Shown: positions 1 to 13,400 of the stretch, piece after piece
How the letters are laid out: the number at the start of each line of letters is the position of its first letter
Position numbering within the stretch: position 1 is the first letter of the stretch
Source of the DNA: Ctena decussata
Lineage: Eukaryota; Mollusca; Bivalvia; Lucinida; Lucinidae
Length of the DNA stretch: 64,000 nucleotides
Assembly (NCBI GenBank): GCA_963989385.1
Contig: OZ022511.1
Span: 6,076,001-6,140,000 of the forward strand
Reading direction: 5' to 3'
Position numbers and translations under genes: made by a program
The notes under the pieces: generated by a model
The model's database searches: none
Told to the model about the DNA's origin: nothing
The model's input: only the letters and a program-made list of their open reading frames with translations

Positions 1-113
1 CACGGCTCTTATATGATTCCAGGAAGATGTCCTATTATTTTATGCAGATGTTTGAAACTATATTTGAAGCTCTTAAAAAATTTTTGTGCTGAATCTTGCT
101 TCTCGATTTTCAG

Positions 114-197
114 TTAAGTCCAGTTGAAAGGTACGCTGTACAATTTGCTGAACTTCAGTTGGAACCAGTAAATGCAGAGGAGTTGATGATTGCCGAG
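114..197 (+). CDS. EP400: EP400 exon 1 in window (28 codons)
   Basis: Acceptor TTTTCAG ends at 113 and donor GAG|GTTAGT follows 197. The exon starts and ends in phase 0. It encodes LSPVERYAVQFAELQ and ends LMIAE. This is the post-ATPase helix that in SRCAP and EP400 begins with a similar L-T/S-P-I/V-E-R/K-Y-A motif, so the Snf2 core must lie just upstream. Confidence 0.85.
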
Positions 198-3100
198 GTT
201 AGTTGTTAATTTCAGCCATATCAGTCTTATACATGTACATATATCAGTGCTCTAGATAAGAAGGGGCTAAAGAGATAATTAAGGGTTAATTTTTCATATT
301 TCTTTATAATAGCATATTTTGTGACCCATCATTAAAACCGTCTCATCGAGACGGTTCTAATGAGGGGTCACAACATATGTTTTTGTTGAGAAATTTGAAA
401 AATTATCTTCGAATTCTCCTCAATACCCTCTCTTATATGGAGCACAGATATATGCCCAGTGGACTGTTCTATCCTTATCAAACTGATACAATGTTATTTT
501 AAGGAGAAATAAGCATTTGTCTGATACAAACTCTGTAGACCCAGATAAGACCCTGCGTCGTAGGCATCTGAGCTGGGTCTGCACTGTTTGCGCCAAGTCC
601 TGTTTATGGGATGTTGGGCATTAATGGATTAAAGGCACAGACTATTGGGATGGGTGACTTGTATTTCAATGTAAATTTCAGTTATTTCAAGGCATAAAGT
701 GGTTACTGTATTTATTCGATTGTATGACAGATTTTTCCCTTCCAAAACATTCTCAAAAATCTAAATCGGTCTTTCAAGACAGATTTAGATTTATCGGATT
801 GTTTTGGAATAGAAAACCCATCTTAATAGCTGACTAACACAAGACTGATTTAGGTTTGGGGGGAGGAACCCCCATCTTACGGCCGACTAAATGTGTCTAG
901 GGGATATGGGGATAATTATGCTAGGCTAGCAAGACAGAATTTCGGCTACTTTTTAGCTCAGTGTTCAGATTGGCACCGTGTAATGGGAGTTCAAAATGGC
1001 ATTAAGCATGGCCAAATTCTCGGCTCTATTTACTATTTATATTGGTAGGGAAGTGCTTGTTCAAAAAAAAAAAAAAAAAAAAAGAAGATAGGTAAGTGTT
1101 TCATATATAAAACAAATACTTTTAAAAGAGTTTCATAGATACGTAGTGTGGGGGTATGGAATACTGTAATGCACTTAATATTTGCAGAATCAAACCTTGG
1201 CTGTTGCAGGAGAAGGCAGATTATCACAATTGATTTTAGTGATTTCACAACTACAGGCATATGTCTATGTAAACGTAAGAAAACTGAAAATTTTTAGACC
1301 TTCATTTGACACTTTTGGGAATGTTTTTGCCTTTAACACCAACAGTGTCATTATTAAGTTCTTCCAATTATAAGTGTTCTACATTCAAAACAAATGGGGC
1401 CTTGAATAATATTGCGAGAGTTCTGCATAGGGAATTTTGTGATATTTCCGGAGTCTTGTCCATAAAAACTTTCCCATAATTATCATCAAATACAATACAT
1501 CCTCTTTGTCTTGCCTGGACTAGCAGAAGCCTAGCATATGTATTACTTTTCTGGCGTTAGTGGCGTTAACTTTTGTCGAGCTTTCAGGCATACATGTAGC
1601 TCTGTATGTTGGGACAGTGCAGGAGAGATGCAGCATTCCATGGAATTCTAGTCTAGAGCATATAATCATATTTTTTGCAGGAGGATATTGTGAATGCAAA
1701 GAAAGACTGGGAATTAAATCGACTGAAAGCCTTGAAGGAGGAAGAAGAGCGTCGACTTGAATTGGAAGAGGATGAAATGTTGTATACATACAGCCGCGAT
1801 GATGCATACCAACAGGTGAAGAAACGCAATAAACAGCTTGTTATAGCCCATAGGCGTGCAGCTGCTGCTGCAAAAGCCGATGCTCTGTCTCCAGTAAGAA
1901 AAAGTAACCGTCTCAGTATTGGAAGCACTGTAGATTCAGACCCAGAGTTAATTGATACCAGTAGTGTTGATAGTACACCAAAATTGATAACTGGGAAAGG
2001 TAGAGGTAGAAAGAAACTGCAAATTACTCCCAAAACCACACCAAAGTCAGTTGGTAAATTAACAAAGTCACCTGGTAAAGTTGGTAAAGCTGCTAAAGCT
2101 AATACTGAAAAATCAAAACCTGCAAGAAAATCAAAGGGTAAAATTAAAACTACAGACTCATGTGATAATGGGGAAGAAATTGATGTTGAGACAGTAGGGA
2201 AAGATGACGAAATCATAAAACAGCCTAAAAAGTCAAGAAAGAAAAATCAGTCTGATAAATCTGATAAACCAGTAGAAAAATCCCCTAAAAAGGCTAAGAA
2301 AAGGAGCCCAAAAGTTGTCCTGACTCAAATTAATACAAGTACTTCACGATTACTGACTTCAAGTTCAACTGAAGCCACTTTATTACAGTCATTGCCAGGA
2401 TTTAGTAGTTCAAATCCTATTGATATAGATGCTAGTTCTCCCTGTAAGCTTGTACCAGACAGCGTAAGAGCAAACATATTTGAGAAACTTTCTCCAGTCA
2501 AACAGACACCTGAAAAACAAAAGATCTTCCCTGTGCATGATCGGGGTAACATTTTTGAGCAGTTCAGCCAAAATTTCTTGCAAAGTCGTGCAGCTGGTGC
2601 TAACATAATTCCAAGCCCCATATCTTCAAGTAATGTTAGATTTATAAACACACAGCATGGACGACAGATGGTTGTTGTAAGTGCATCTAATCCTTTACAA
2701 CAGTCTCCTCAGAATTTAGTTCTCGTACAAGGGATGCAAGGCTTGCCTCAAGGACTCATTCTAAACAATTTATTGCCGCTTCAAGGTACTGCTATTAATA
2801 TGGCCACTCTTACTGGTGGGGCTACCTCTGTAGGGTTAAGTAGTGCTAGGGTACAAAATCCTCAGATTGTAAGTCCACAGTTAACCCCTCAAATACAAAC
2901 TCAGTCAAATCCAGCATTTGTTCAAAGATTAGTCAGTGTACAACAGTCTCCAACAACTGGGAACTTGCCTCATATACCAGGGCTTTCTTTAGGATCTGTA
3001 CAACAATTGACTGGTCTTACAATCCCCAGACCAGCTACTCAAATTGTCTCAAATATTGGGCAGATTAATACTCAGCAAATTAGGCTTCCTACACCTGTAC

Positions 3101-4428
3101 AAAATGTTTCTACAGTAAATAATATAAACATACAGACGCCTCAGCAGACTAACCGTCTAATTTCCCCAAGAAAGTCTCCTAGTCACACAATAGCTGATCT
3201 AATAGAAGCAAGGAATATAGCAAAATCTGCTGCACCAAAGCCGGAAAAGACCACTAGTATACATTATCCAGCAAAAACTGTGGAACAAAGTCCATCTGCA
3301 ACTGCAAACCTTATTCCAAACTTAGGTAATATAATGAAAGCCCAAGTTCCAGTATCTTCCAAACCTTCAGTTGATTCTGAGGGCAAAGTTAGGGTCAATC
3401 CCACAGTGGCTCAGCTGGTGGCATCTCATATTAATGCAGCTGCTTCTCAGCCTGATGGTGGACAGCAGAAAATGAACAGACCTGCAATTATAACCACATC
3501 TTCCACTACCAGGGCAGCAAGTCCCACAATTGTCAAACTTGTTGCTGCATCTAGTCTGCGGGCAGGAAGCCCTGTCAGCAAATCTCAAATTATACCAGTT
3601 TCGAACAGACCTGGGCTAGGGGAGGCTTTAAAACCCAAACCTGTTACACCTCAGCCAAGCAAACCAGCTCCTCTACCTAGTAAAACTGAAAGCCCTGTAG
3701 CTACCATAAATATCAAAGGGCTTCCCCCAGGGGTCACAATTCCTGCCAGCCTGGTAAATTCCTTAGTGTCTGGATCTATAGGAGGTATTAGTAAAACAAA
3801 TTTAAATGTTTTGAGGGGTGTTCTTCCGACAGGTACTCCAAGCCAGCCTGTTGTTCCTAAACCACCTGGTAATCCTAGCCAACCTGCTACTCCCAAACCA
3901 CCAGCAATCAGGCCAGTATCAGCTGCTAACTTAAATGTTAATGCTAATGCGGAAGTAGGAAGGGAAAAGGCGATAGGGGAAATAAAGCCAACAGTCATAA
4001 AGCCATCTCTCACAACAGAAACTAAACCTTCAGTTTTCCCTACACCAGCCATTAAAACAATAGTGAGCCCATTGACAACTATACCAAAACCTAATTTAGA
4101 CCCAAGTAGTAGCTCTAGTCCAACTCTACAAGCATGGTCCAATCCTAACCTTGTAATACGAACAAGAAGAGCATCAGTACAGCAACAAAATGTTCCTGCT
4201 GTTGCTCCAAACTCACCACAACCTGTTCAGCCCAAAGTTCCCCAGCAAGCACCAAAGGTTGCAGAGATCAAGATTGCAACACAAGCAAGTCAGCCTACTA
4301 TAAACCAAATTAATGTAGTTCATGTCAATCATACTAATGATGAACAAATTGCTATAGGTAAAAAGAAGCCTGAACAAACTTTAGTGAACATAGAAGTTCC
4401 GCAGAGTAATGGTTCTTTTGATAGTTGA
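114..4428 (+). CDS. EP400: EP400/Domino-like, alternative short C-terminal isoform (exon 1 plus read-through terminal exon)
   Basis: Alternative product of the same gene: 114-197 joined to 1681-4428, 943 residues plus TGA at 4426-4428. It lacks SANT. After the shared helix it carries a basic stretch (VKKRNKQLVIAHRR), a KGRGRKK motif resembling but not matching a canonical AT-hook core (GRP is absent), lysine-rich H1-like repeats (TPKSVGK, KSPGKVGK), an acidic patch, KKAKKRSPK (likely nuclear localisation), then about 650 residues rich in Q, S, T, P and N, and VIRTRRAS near the end. A 2748-nt open exon is far longer than chance in this AT-rich DNA. Drosophila domino also makes a SANT-less DOM-B with a different C-terminus; that this product plays the DOM-B role is inference. 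Confidence 0.82.
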
Positions 4429-7400
4429 CATGAATATTAGAAATAGAACCTAATGTTTTACCAATCATTTTATTAGTTGATGCAGTAAGGAGCTAACTGC
4501 ACAGAAAGCCAACTTTCTTGTCTCAGACATTGTTTTTGTGGGGAAAAGGAGTAGGATTTTTCTTTTGGGGCATGTTAGAGCTGTTCCAGAAAAAAGTACA
4601 TGCTAAGGCAGGACCACAAACTCAGTAAAAGTTCTGGGCTCAGTTGTTCAAAGGTAATGACGTCGCTAGTTAACGAAACGTTAAATTTTCAAATGTAATT
4701 TACAGAGAAATGCTGCCATTTTTTTTCTGAAAAAATGCGAGAAGCTTTTGCAGTGCAAAAGACAATTTTTCAACAAAAAATATTGTATTTGGTTATAAAG
4801 TTGTAAAACACTTAACAAGTTGACCTCTTAATAAACTTGTTAGGCTAACGATGCTTTGAACAACTGGCCCTGGAGGTAAAGGGTTGAAGAGTTAGAAAAC
4901 ACTACCATTTATTATTGTAAAGGTAATCTATAAAAAGAAAAATCCATCTGTGGTGCCCTTTAAAAAAGGGTGCCCACAGCTACTTCTATCTGGAATAGCC
5001 ATTATTAGTTTTCCATATTGACATTTTGTGGTAATTTTATCTGAAAAGTCTTCTGTTAAACCGTCTCTATTGTTTCTGTGTATTGTCAGCAAATTCATAG
5101 AAAAGTTTTGCATTGGTGAACTTCAGTTTTGACGTGAACAATGGAGTAAAGATATGGAATAATTAGATCAAAGCTGGTAGATTTTTATTCATATGTAGAT
5201 CAGAATGTTTGTATCTATTCATCTAAGTTCTCAGATGAAGTTCCAGATCAGGGTTATTAGGTTCATCTGCATATGTATTTTCATTGGTGCTGAAATTTGC
5301 ATTTAATATACACCAGGGCGGAGTTCAGTCATTAGGCAAGGATTGGTTAAGTTTTCTAGTATACATAAATTAGTATGCTAATATTTTTTGCTGAAAAAGT
5401 GAGAAAAGCTTTTGCATTGCAAAAGCTTCCCACATTTTTTCGTCAAAAAAGGCAGTTAAGAGTTTTTTATGTATAATATGTTTGAAAATTTAACATCACA
5501 TCAGTCAACGTCTTGGTTAGCTTCGAACAACTGGGCCCTGGCATGATGTATCAGGCATTTGATCAAGCATTTGATCAAGAGTTCTAATCAAGCATTTGAA
5601 TTCAGTGCACTAGATAAGAGGGAGTTTTTGGTAAAGTACAGGGATTATTTCTGTTTAATGAACATAAAAAACATGACCCGTTAATCATGGCAAGGCAGTT
5701 CAGATGAAGGGGTCACAACATCGCTTGAGTTGGAAAAAAAATAATCCCGAATTGTGATCAAGTACAAGTACTGCTCTTGTTTGGAGCTCTGTAATCATGT
5801 ATATGTATACTATTGGGATCATTATGATTTGAGCCACTAATGGCAAAAGATGGCTCAATGTATCTGCTTGAACCAACCTACTTCAAAGTTGTAAAGGTGT
5901 CTTCCTCTGTAAGGCATATTGGGTGTATATACAAAAAATGCCATTTATTCTGGAGTGAAAAGGATAATAAACATTATCCACCTCCATAGTGTAGGTACTC
6001 CAGAAAATGACTGCAAAAGTCTTTAAATATGCAAAGAAAAAGGTTAAGGTCGTCAAAAAGAAAGTCAGTAGCATAGAATATACATGTCTAGTTGTCAAAT
6101 AAAAGAAATGCCTTCTTCACAGATCTTTAATATACCCAACAGGCATACATGGTTGAAACAACAACAACACATTGTCATTTTCTACCTAGGTTTCTAATGG
6201 GAATCGGTGTGTATTTTTCTACCATTTTTACAAAGGGAAACAACATTGTGACTTCATGTTGAAGCCTTTTCAAAGGGGGTCACTACTCGTAAGGGTAAGA
6301 ATTTCAGAGGGAGCAAATTCTTTCCTTTAAGAGTTGATCCCTATTGAGAAGGGAGGCAAAACGGAGCTGGTAGAGTTGCATCTCTTGAAAGTACCCATTC
6401 ATCTAAATCATATGTGCCCACTGGTATAGAATAGTCTTTGAAATGTTTAAAACAGCTTAAATTTGGCTTTTCTTTTTTATGACGCAAACACATTATAGAT
6501 ATTATGTGCATGTGTTGATACTCTTTTGTTGTGTATCATAGTTTGCAGAAATGATGAAATCATTGGTAATTGTAGTATGAAAGTTGTTTTTGTACAGAAG
6601 AATATGTTAATTTGTGATACAGATAGGTTGGAGTAGTGGCTTTATGTTCCATAGTAAAAACAATGTGTAAACCAGGAATTATGTAAGCCCACTGAGGAGG
6701 GATGTCCGTGAACTGGTTAACATGGATGTGAACAATGAAAACAAGGACCAGTTTGCACACATCAGCATATGTAACCTGTGTTCTGCTTGCTTAGAGCCCA
6801 AATGTAAATCTTACTAATATGGTTTTCTCATATCAGACATATTGGATGGCAAGACTGGTGCAGGTCTTCTTTGTTCATGTGACATGTGCCAAGTACTTCA
6901 CGTTATTTCATGAGAATAACTGGTATATGCCATGTTCCAGCCGACTGATGGTCATCTGCTCTGGCTGATCAGTTGCCTTCATTTCCATACACAGTGAGGA
7001 TAGATCTGAATGGAAAGGCATGCCGATCAGCTGTCAGTGTTTGCTGTTGGCTAAAGGAATTTATTTTGCTATATGGCTCTGCCGGCTATTCTTTTAAGAT
7101 AAAAATTTGTATGCATGATGTTGAAAGAATGTGATTTCTGCTGTATCACAGCTGTAGATAAGAGGCGTTATTGCAGATATTTTTCAGCTCGTTCTCCATT
7201 AAAAAAATATATAATCATGACCCCCTTTGCTGTAGCAGTTCAGGGCTTCTCTGGGGGTTGGGGTTCTCGTTGGTTCCTAGCACAAAGCATGTATTACCTG
7301 TACAGGTAAAGGTGTGAAAATTCATTTCAACCAATCAGTGGACCAGATTTACGAATTATGATTAGCGGATTGGCTGACTGGAAGTGTTGACACATTATGT

Positions 7401-10400
7401 GAGGAAGAGACAGAATGACACTGTTCAGTTCTGTTTCAATTCTTTTACGACATTCTCAAAGTGGCTCAGCAGTACGTAACCATAGTACGTAACCATAGAA
7501 TGATACTGTGGAAGTTAATCCTCCTTATATAGTACCATCCCTGTCTGAAGAGGGGTCACATCATAGATTTTTATTATGAATATTATGGAGAATGAGAAAA
7601 AAAATATCAAACTCCTTGATAGCTAGATCTGCTCTGTATGATTGATACTGAAAGGCTGTGCCTAGCAATGGTTGACAGATGAATGAAAGAGACACAATGT
7701 TTTATTTGCAGTCTAAATGATTTCTTGCTTTTGTGAGGTGACTGTTTTTGACATGTTGATCTTTTTGAAAGAAAAAATAAATATGTTGACATTTACAAGG
7801 AGTTTGCATCTTATTTCTGTCGTGTTTGACGTCTTCCAAACTGTTAGAAATCACATTCTAGAAACAAGCTGTTGTAAACAACTGACAAAAAATTTGACAA
7901 TGGATGTATTCCACGAAAAAAGTGAACTGCATCAGAGGATATATAACGGCTTGTTTCATGAACAGTTGGGTTTATTCACAAGAAATCCACAGGGTTTTGG
8001 TGGAAATGATGCTCTGTATCTCATTTTCTTTGTGTAGCAAAATGACTGGCATTATAATTTTAGTGCACAGAGAAAATAAAAGCTGAGGCTCACTTTTCAA
8101 ACAAATAAAAGGAAAACAAAAAAAGGAGAAATAAGAATAATTGCAGAATAGTATAGGTTTTGGGATGAGTGTTAAAGCAGCATTTTCTCCTCCTCTCCCA
8201 CCAAAACCTTGTTGATTACAGTGATAATTAGACACAAACACACAGAAAATGAGATGCAGACTCCTCTGATCCTTTTGAAAGATGAAAACCTAGCCACTGA
8301 TGAACACAAAGGAAACAGGAAGGTTTAAACTGTCCACGGATCCATTGCCATAGAGAATTAGTTGTTCTCAACAGCCTGGCTGACTAAAGAGTGCAGAGTA
8401 GTCCAGTCGGTCTCCGGTCTGCCATATTTGCAAACAGTGTCTCCCCTGCAACTAGTGGAAGGAGGAAGCAAGACACAGGTGTTACTTTTATAGTAGCAGC
8501 AGCGGAAACTTTCATTGAGGTTTCTGGTTTAGCTTAGTTTTGTGACAATGTGCAGCAGACAAGACCACAGGGTATAATCGATTCTGCTAATTTTCGCTTC
8601 CTGCAGAGACTGTACATCACATTTGGCTTCCGCCGAGACTGTCCGCGATCTTTTGCTTCCTGCCGAGACTGTACGTGATAAATGGCTTCCTGCAGAGACT
8701 GTCCACGTGATTCTGCTTCCTGCCGAGGCTCTCGGCAGGAAGCAGAATCACACGGACAGTCTGGGCAGGAAGCCAATTTTCGCGGACTGTCTCGGCAGAA
8801 GCCAAATATGATGTACAGTCTCTGCAGGAAGCGGAATCAATTATACCCTGTGAAGACCAAGCATTCTGCAGCTTGACTAAAATATAGTGATGGGACTCAA
8901 TATGATGAAGGGACAAATAGACTTAGCAAAATTTAAAGAAGGCTGTGGCAGAGAAAGTGACTAGAAGGCTGTCGCAGAAAAAGTGACTGTCTGAATATTT
9001 TAGACTAAATGATCCGTTACACGACAAAACCAACAAAGTTGCATGTGCACCCAGTGAAGACTCGGATCAGCCTGGGCATCCGTCCAGACTGATCAGTCTT
9101 CGCTGTGTGCTGAAAGGGCAGTGAAGACTGATCAGACTGATGATGCCGAATCTTTGCTGGGTGCACAGGCCACTGTTGGTTTTGTCGTATTGGGGCTCAA
9201 ATGCAGGGGGACAGTACTGATTTTCTGCCATTTTTCAAAGGGATGCAACTTTTGTGACTTCTGGTTGGCTTCATGGATGGTGCCCTTCCAAAAGAGGGTT
9301 CTACTAATGTCAAAGAGAATTTGCTCCTCTAGGAGCAAGCAGAAAGGAAAGCATTAGCTCCTATAGGAGCACATATTAGAAGTTGCTCTTTTAGGTTGAG
9401 AAAGGAAAGCATTAGCTCCTATAGGAGCACATTTTAGAAGTTGCTCTTTTAGGTTGAGAAAGGAAAGCTTTAGCTCCTGTAGGAGCAAATTTGGAAATTT
9501 GCTCCAAAAGGAGATAATGATTTTCTTTGAGAGAACTCCACTGAGAAGGTTAGCAAAATTAAAATGGGAATTCCTCCCATGAAAGCACCCAGTTTCCTTA
9601 ACTGTATGGCATTGAACAAGGGCAACAACCTACTTCATTTGGCATGTTACAAATTGATCAAAGAGCCCCTGTTTGGAAAACTATCTGTTCTGAATACCTA
9701 CGAATATCTTTATGTTTCTAACTTTTTCAGAAAAGATTGCATACACCAAAATCGTTCAGAAAAGGACAATATTTTGCCATGAAAGTGACATCCTGAAATG
9801 TAGATTTACAAACACTTTGTCTGAATAATCAGAATATAAAGTGAAACATGTTTGGTCGAACTGTGGGCAACACAAAATGTCAGAAGCTGGTTTCCATGTT
9901 GAAAGATTGTCTTTTTTAACATTAATATATTTGATGCACCAAGTGGCTTTTTGGAGACTTTGAAATGTACAAGATTTACTGTAAATTCTGAAATGGCGTA
10001 AATTTGATAATTGTACGTCACTTGCTGATGAGGAAGGTTGCTAGGGGGGTTGAAGTAACATGGGCAAGGAAAATCAAATGCATTGTTATGCCAGTCAGAG
10101 AAATGCACAGTTGTGACAGTTGAAGATAATCAACAGAGTAGTTGGGAGGGCATTCATGTCAGACTAATTGAAGTAAATACAAAGTGCTGGCGTAAGTGAA
10201 TGCATTTAGTAGTGGTAAATGGCTTAAGAGGTCTAAGCCTGCCCAGGAATAGTGTTGTTAGTTAACTGACTGTCTCAGCTTGACCATAGCTGTTAATAGT
10301 GGACGTAAAGCGACAAAACAACAAGTAAGGTTTGGAATATTATGCCTGCAGTGATGTCAGCAATGGCTTAAAAGCTGGAGGCTTAGTTTTCTGATGTTAT

Positions 10401-13400
10401 AGGTAAAACCAAGAATATTGGTCCATTTAAGGGATAACTGTATTGAAAATTGTCATTTGGGGAGGTAAATCGTCGGTTTTATGGTCGGAAATTTCGTTTT
10501 TCGGCGGCACACCAGCAGAGCCGTAAAACACATTTTTTGACCATAAAACAGACAATTTACCTCCCCAAAGGACAATTTTCAATACAGTTATCCCCATTCT
10601 AATGCACTTTTTCACATTTTCACCTTTCAAAGTGTACTACTTTGCATCCATCTCAAGTGCTTTCAGCAATGTAAAACCAGACGTCAGCCAAGCGTCATTC
10701 ATGCTTTAGACCATTAAGAGACAGAATTTATTATGTCCCCCCACCAAAGGTGAGGGGGGACATATTGTTTTCAGTGCGAATCCCGGGCGTCGGCGTCAGC
10801 GTCGGCGTGACAGTTTCTTGCGTGCGCGATATCTCTTGAACCAATGGATGGAATTTCACCAAACTTGCATGGATACATCATTGGGACAAGTTTAAGAGCT
10901 GATTAGATTTTGGTGACCTTGACCTCATTTTCAAGGTCACTGGAGGACTTGGATGATAATTTCATGTACCCACTTTGCGTGCACGATATCTCTTGAACCA
11001 GTGGATGGAATTTGAACAAACTTGCATGGATACATCATTGGGACAAGTTTAAGAGCTGATTAGATTTTGGTGACCTTGACCTAAATTTCAAGGTCACTGG
11101 AGGACTTAGATGACAATTTCATGTACTCATGTAATCTCCTGAACCAATGGATGGATTTTCACCAAACTTGCATGGATACATCATTGGGACAAGTTTAAGA
11201 GCTGATTAGATTTTGATGACCTTGACCTCATTTTCAAGGTCACTGGAGGACTAAGCTGAGAATTTCTTGTACCCACTATATCTTCTGTACCAATGGATGG
11301 AATTGCATCATACTTGCATGGATACATCATTGGGGCATGGTTAAAAGCTGAATAGATTTTGATGACCTTGACCTTATTTTCAAGGTCACTGGAGGACTGA
11401 GATGACAATTTCCTATTTTGACAATATCTCATGAGCCAATGGATGGAATTTCACCAAACTTGCTTGGATACATCACTGGGACTAGCTTAAAAGCTGATTA
11501 GATTTTGGTGACCTTGACCAGAGGACAATTTCCTATTTTGACAATATCTCGTGAGCCAATGGATGGAATTTCCCCAAACTTGCATGGATACATCACTGGG
11601 ACTAGCTTAAGAGCTGATCAGATTTTGGTGACCTTGACATCATTTTCAAGGTCACTGGAGGAATTAGATGGCAATTTCTTGTACCCATAATATCTCATGA
11701 GCCAATGGATGGAATTTCCCCAAACTTGCATGGATACATCACTGGGACTAGCTTAAGACCTGGTCAGATTCTGGTGACCTTGATCTCATTTTCAAGGTCA
11801 CAGGAGGACTTAGATATGTGAAAATTTCACTGAAGTTAATATATCTCATTAGCCTTTGGCTTGATTTCCACTTTACTTTCATAGATATACTTTTGGGACA
11901 ATCTCAAGAGTTTACTGTGTTTTGATTACCTTGACCCCATTTTCAAGGTCAAAAGCTAACTTAAAAATGCTTATTTTTTTCTCTTAAAAATTAGTTATAT
12001 CTTGATCCAATTGACAGATATTCATCAGACTTGCAGGAATATATTGTTGTGACAGGTTTAAGACATGTTTAGTATCTGGTGACCTTGACCCATTTTTCAA
12101 GGACATAGTCATATATGTAGGATATCTTTAGAACCAGTGGATGGATTTTCTCCAAACTTGCCTAGATAGTTTACTTGTACAGGCTTTATATTCATTATAG
12201 CTGATGGGAAATGGGCTGGTGGGGGGACATCAGTTTTTCTCTGAAAAACATTTCTAGTTAAGTGTAGCAATTGTCTCTGACGGGATTACCTAGGTCACAA
12301 ACCGGGTGCCAATTTGTCACAGTTTCAGCTTGAAATCAGTTTACAATGGAAAAGCCATAGGAAATTCAGTGGATAAAAACACTTAAAAGACAATTTCTTC
12401 TGACATCAGTCATCAAATGATTTAAGATATTGAAACCAGGAACAATAGTGAAGAATTGATTATGAAAGACATGGCACATTGAAAATCACTACATTCTGAA
12501 AGGGAGAGAATATACAGCATAAACATTTTGAAACTTCGGTTTTAAGCCATTAACCCTTTTAAAATCCAGTTCGGTGTGACACTTCACTGGTGCCTAGGTT
12601 ATGCAGTGTAGGATGTCAGAAACACCCGTGCATGTGCAAACAAAAATTGACCCGCGACATGAGAAAACCAGCAATGTGGTTGTGCGCCCGTCGCAGACTC
12701 AGATCAGTCTTGGCATCTGCCTAGTTTGATCAGACTGTTCATTAAGTGCTCAAAAGGTAGCTAAGGGTCTAGGCTACCTCCATGCGGACAGTGAAGCCTC
12801 TGATCAGACTGGGCGGATGCCCAGGCTGATCTGAGTCTGCGCTGGGCGCGCAACCACATTGTTGGTTTTGTCGTGTCGCGGCTCAAATTAAATGCAAAAT
12901 TTACTTAAAAAACATTCTGCTGAGATGATTATTACAAGTATAAAAGGGTTCTAAGAAGTTTTCACACGTTTTTAGGTTGGATGTTTTGCAAATAATATAA
13001 AATGGAAAATTGCCCCAAAAAGAATACCCTGTCTAGAATTTAGCTTACAGAAGTGGGTACTTTATATTTTGACTGAGTATACATTACTGTGACCAAGTAC
13101 ATACGGCTTAATTTAGCCACAAATCAGATGTATCCAATTCTATCATTAAAAATGTTGATAATATTTAAAATGAAGAAATGTTCTATGGAAGGAATAGGCT
13201 TTTGTAATTGGCAAAAAAAAAACCCACAAAACCTTGAAAACACTAGGTTAGTCAAAATTATGATCTTTGACACTGCATTTTGACATAAGCTAATAAGACT
13301 ACATCGGACAAAAAACATTTGGACAATGTAGGACAATGAAAGAAGTTAACACTGGGCATAATATAGAAAAATGTTCACTAGTGCTTGTCTGGCTGTTTCA

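Noticed and set aside
1182..1373. Frame at 1182 with an upstream TTTGCAG as a possible EP400 exon
   Set aside because: The 114-197 and 1681 exons join directly in phase with conserved sequence. The frame has no EP400-like residues and no good donor.
1653..2216. 187-aa minus-strand reading frame
   Set aside because: It lies opposite the EP400 alternative exon and mirrors its codon bias. No splice or start context supports it.
8590..8850. Regularly spaced short repeats resembling a CRISPR array
   Set aside because: Units are inverted about a centre, spacing varies, there are no cas genes, and the genome is eukaryotic. It is a foldback repeat.
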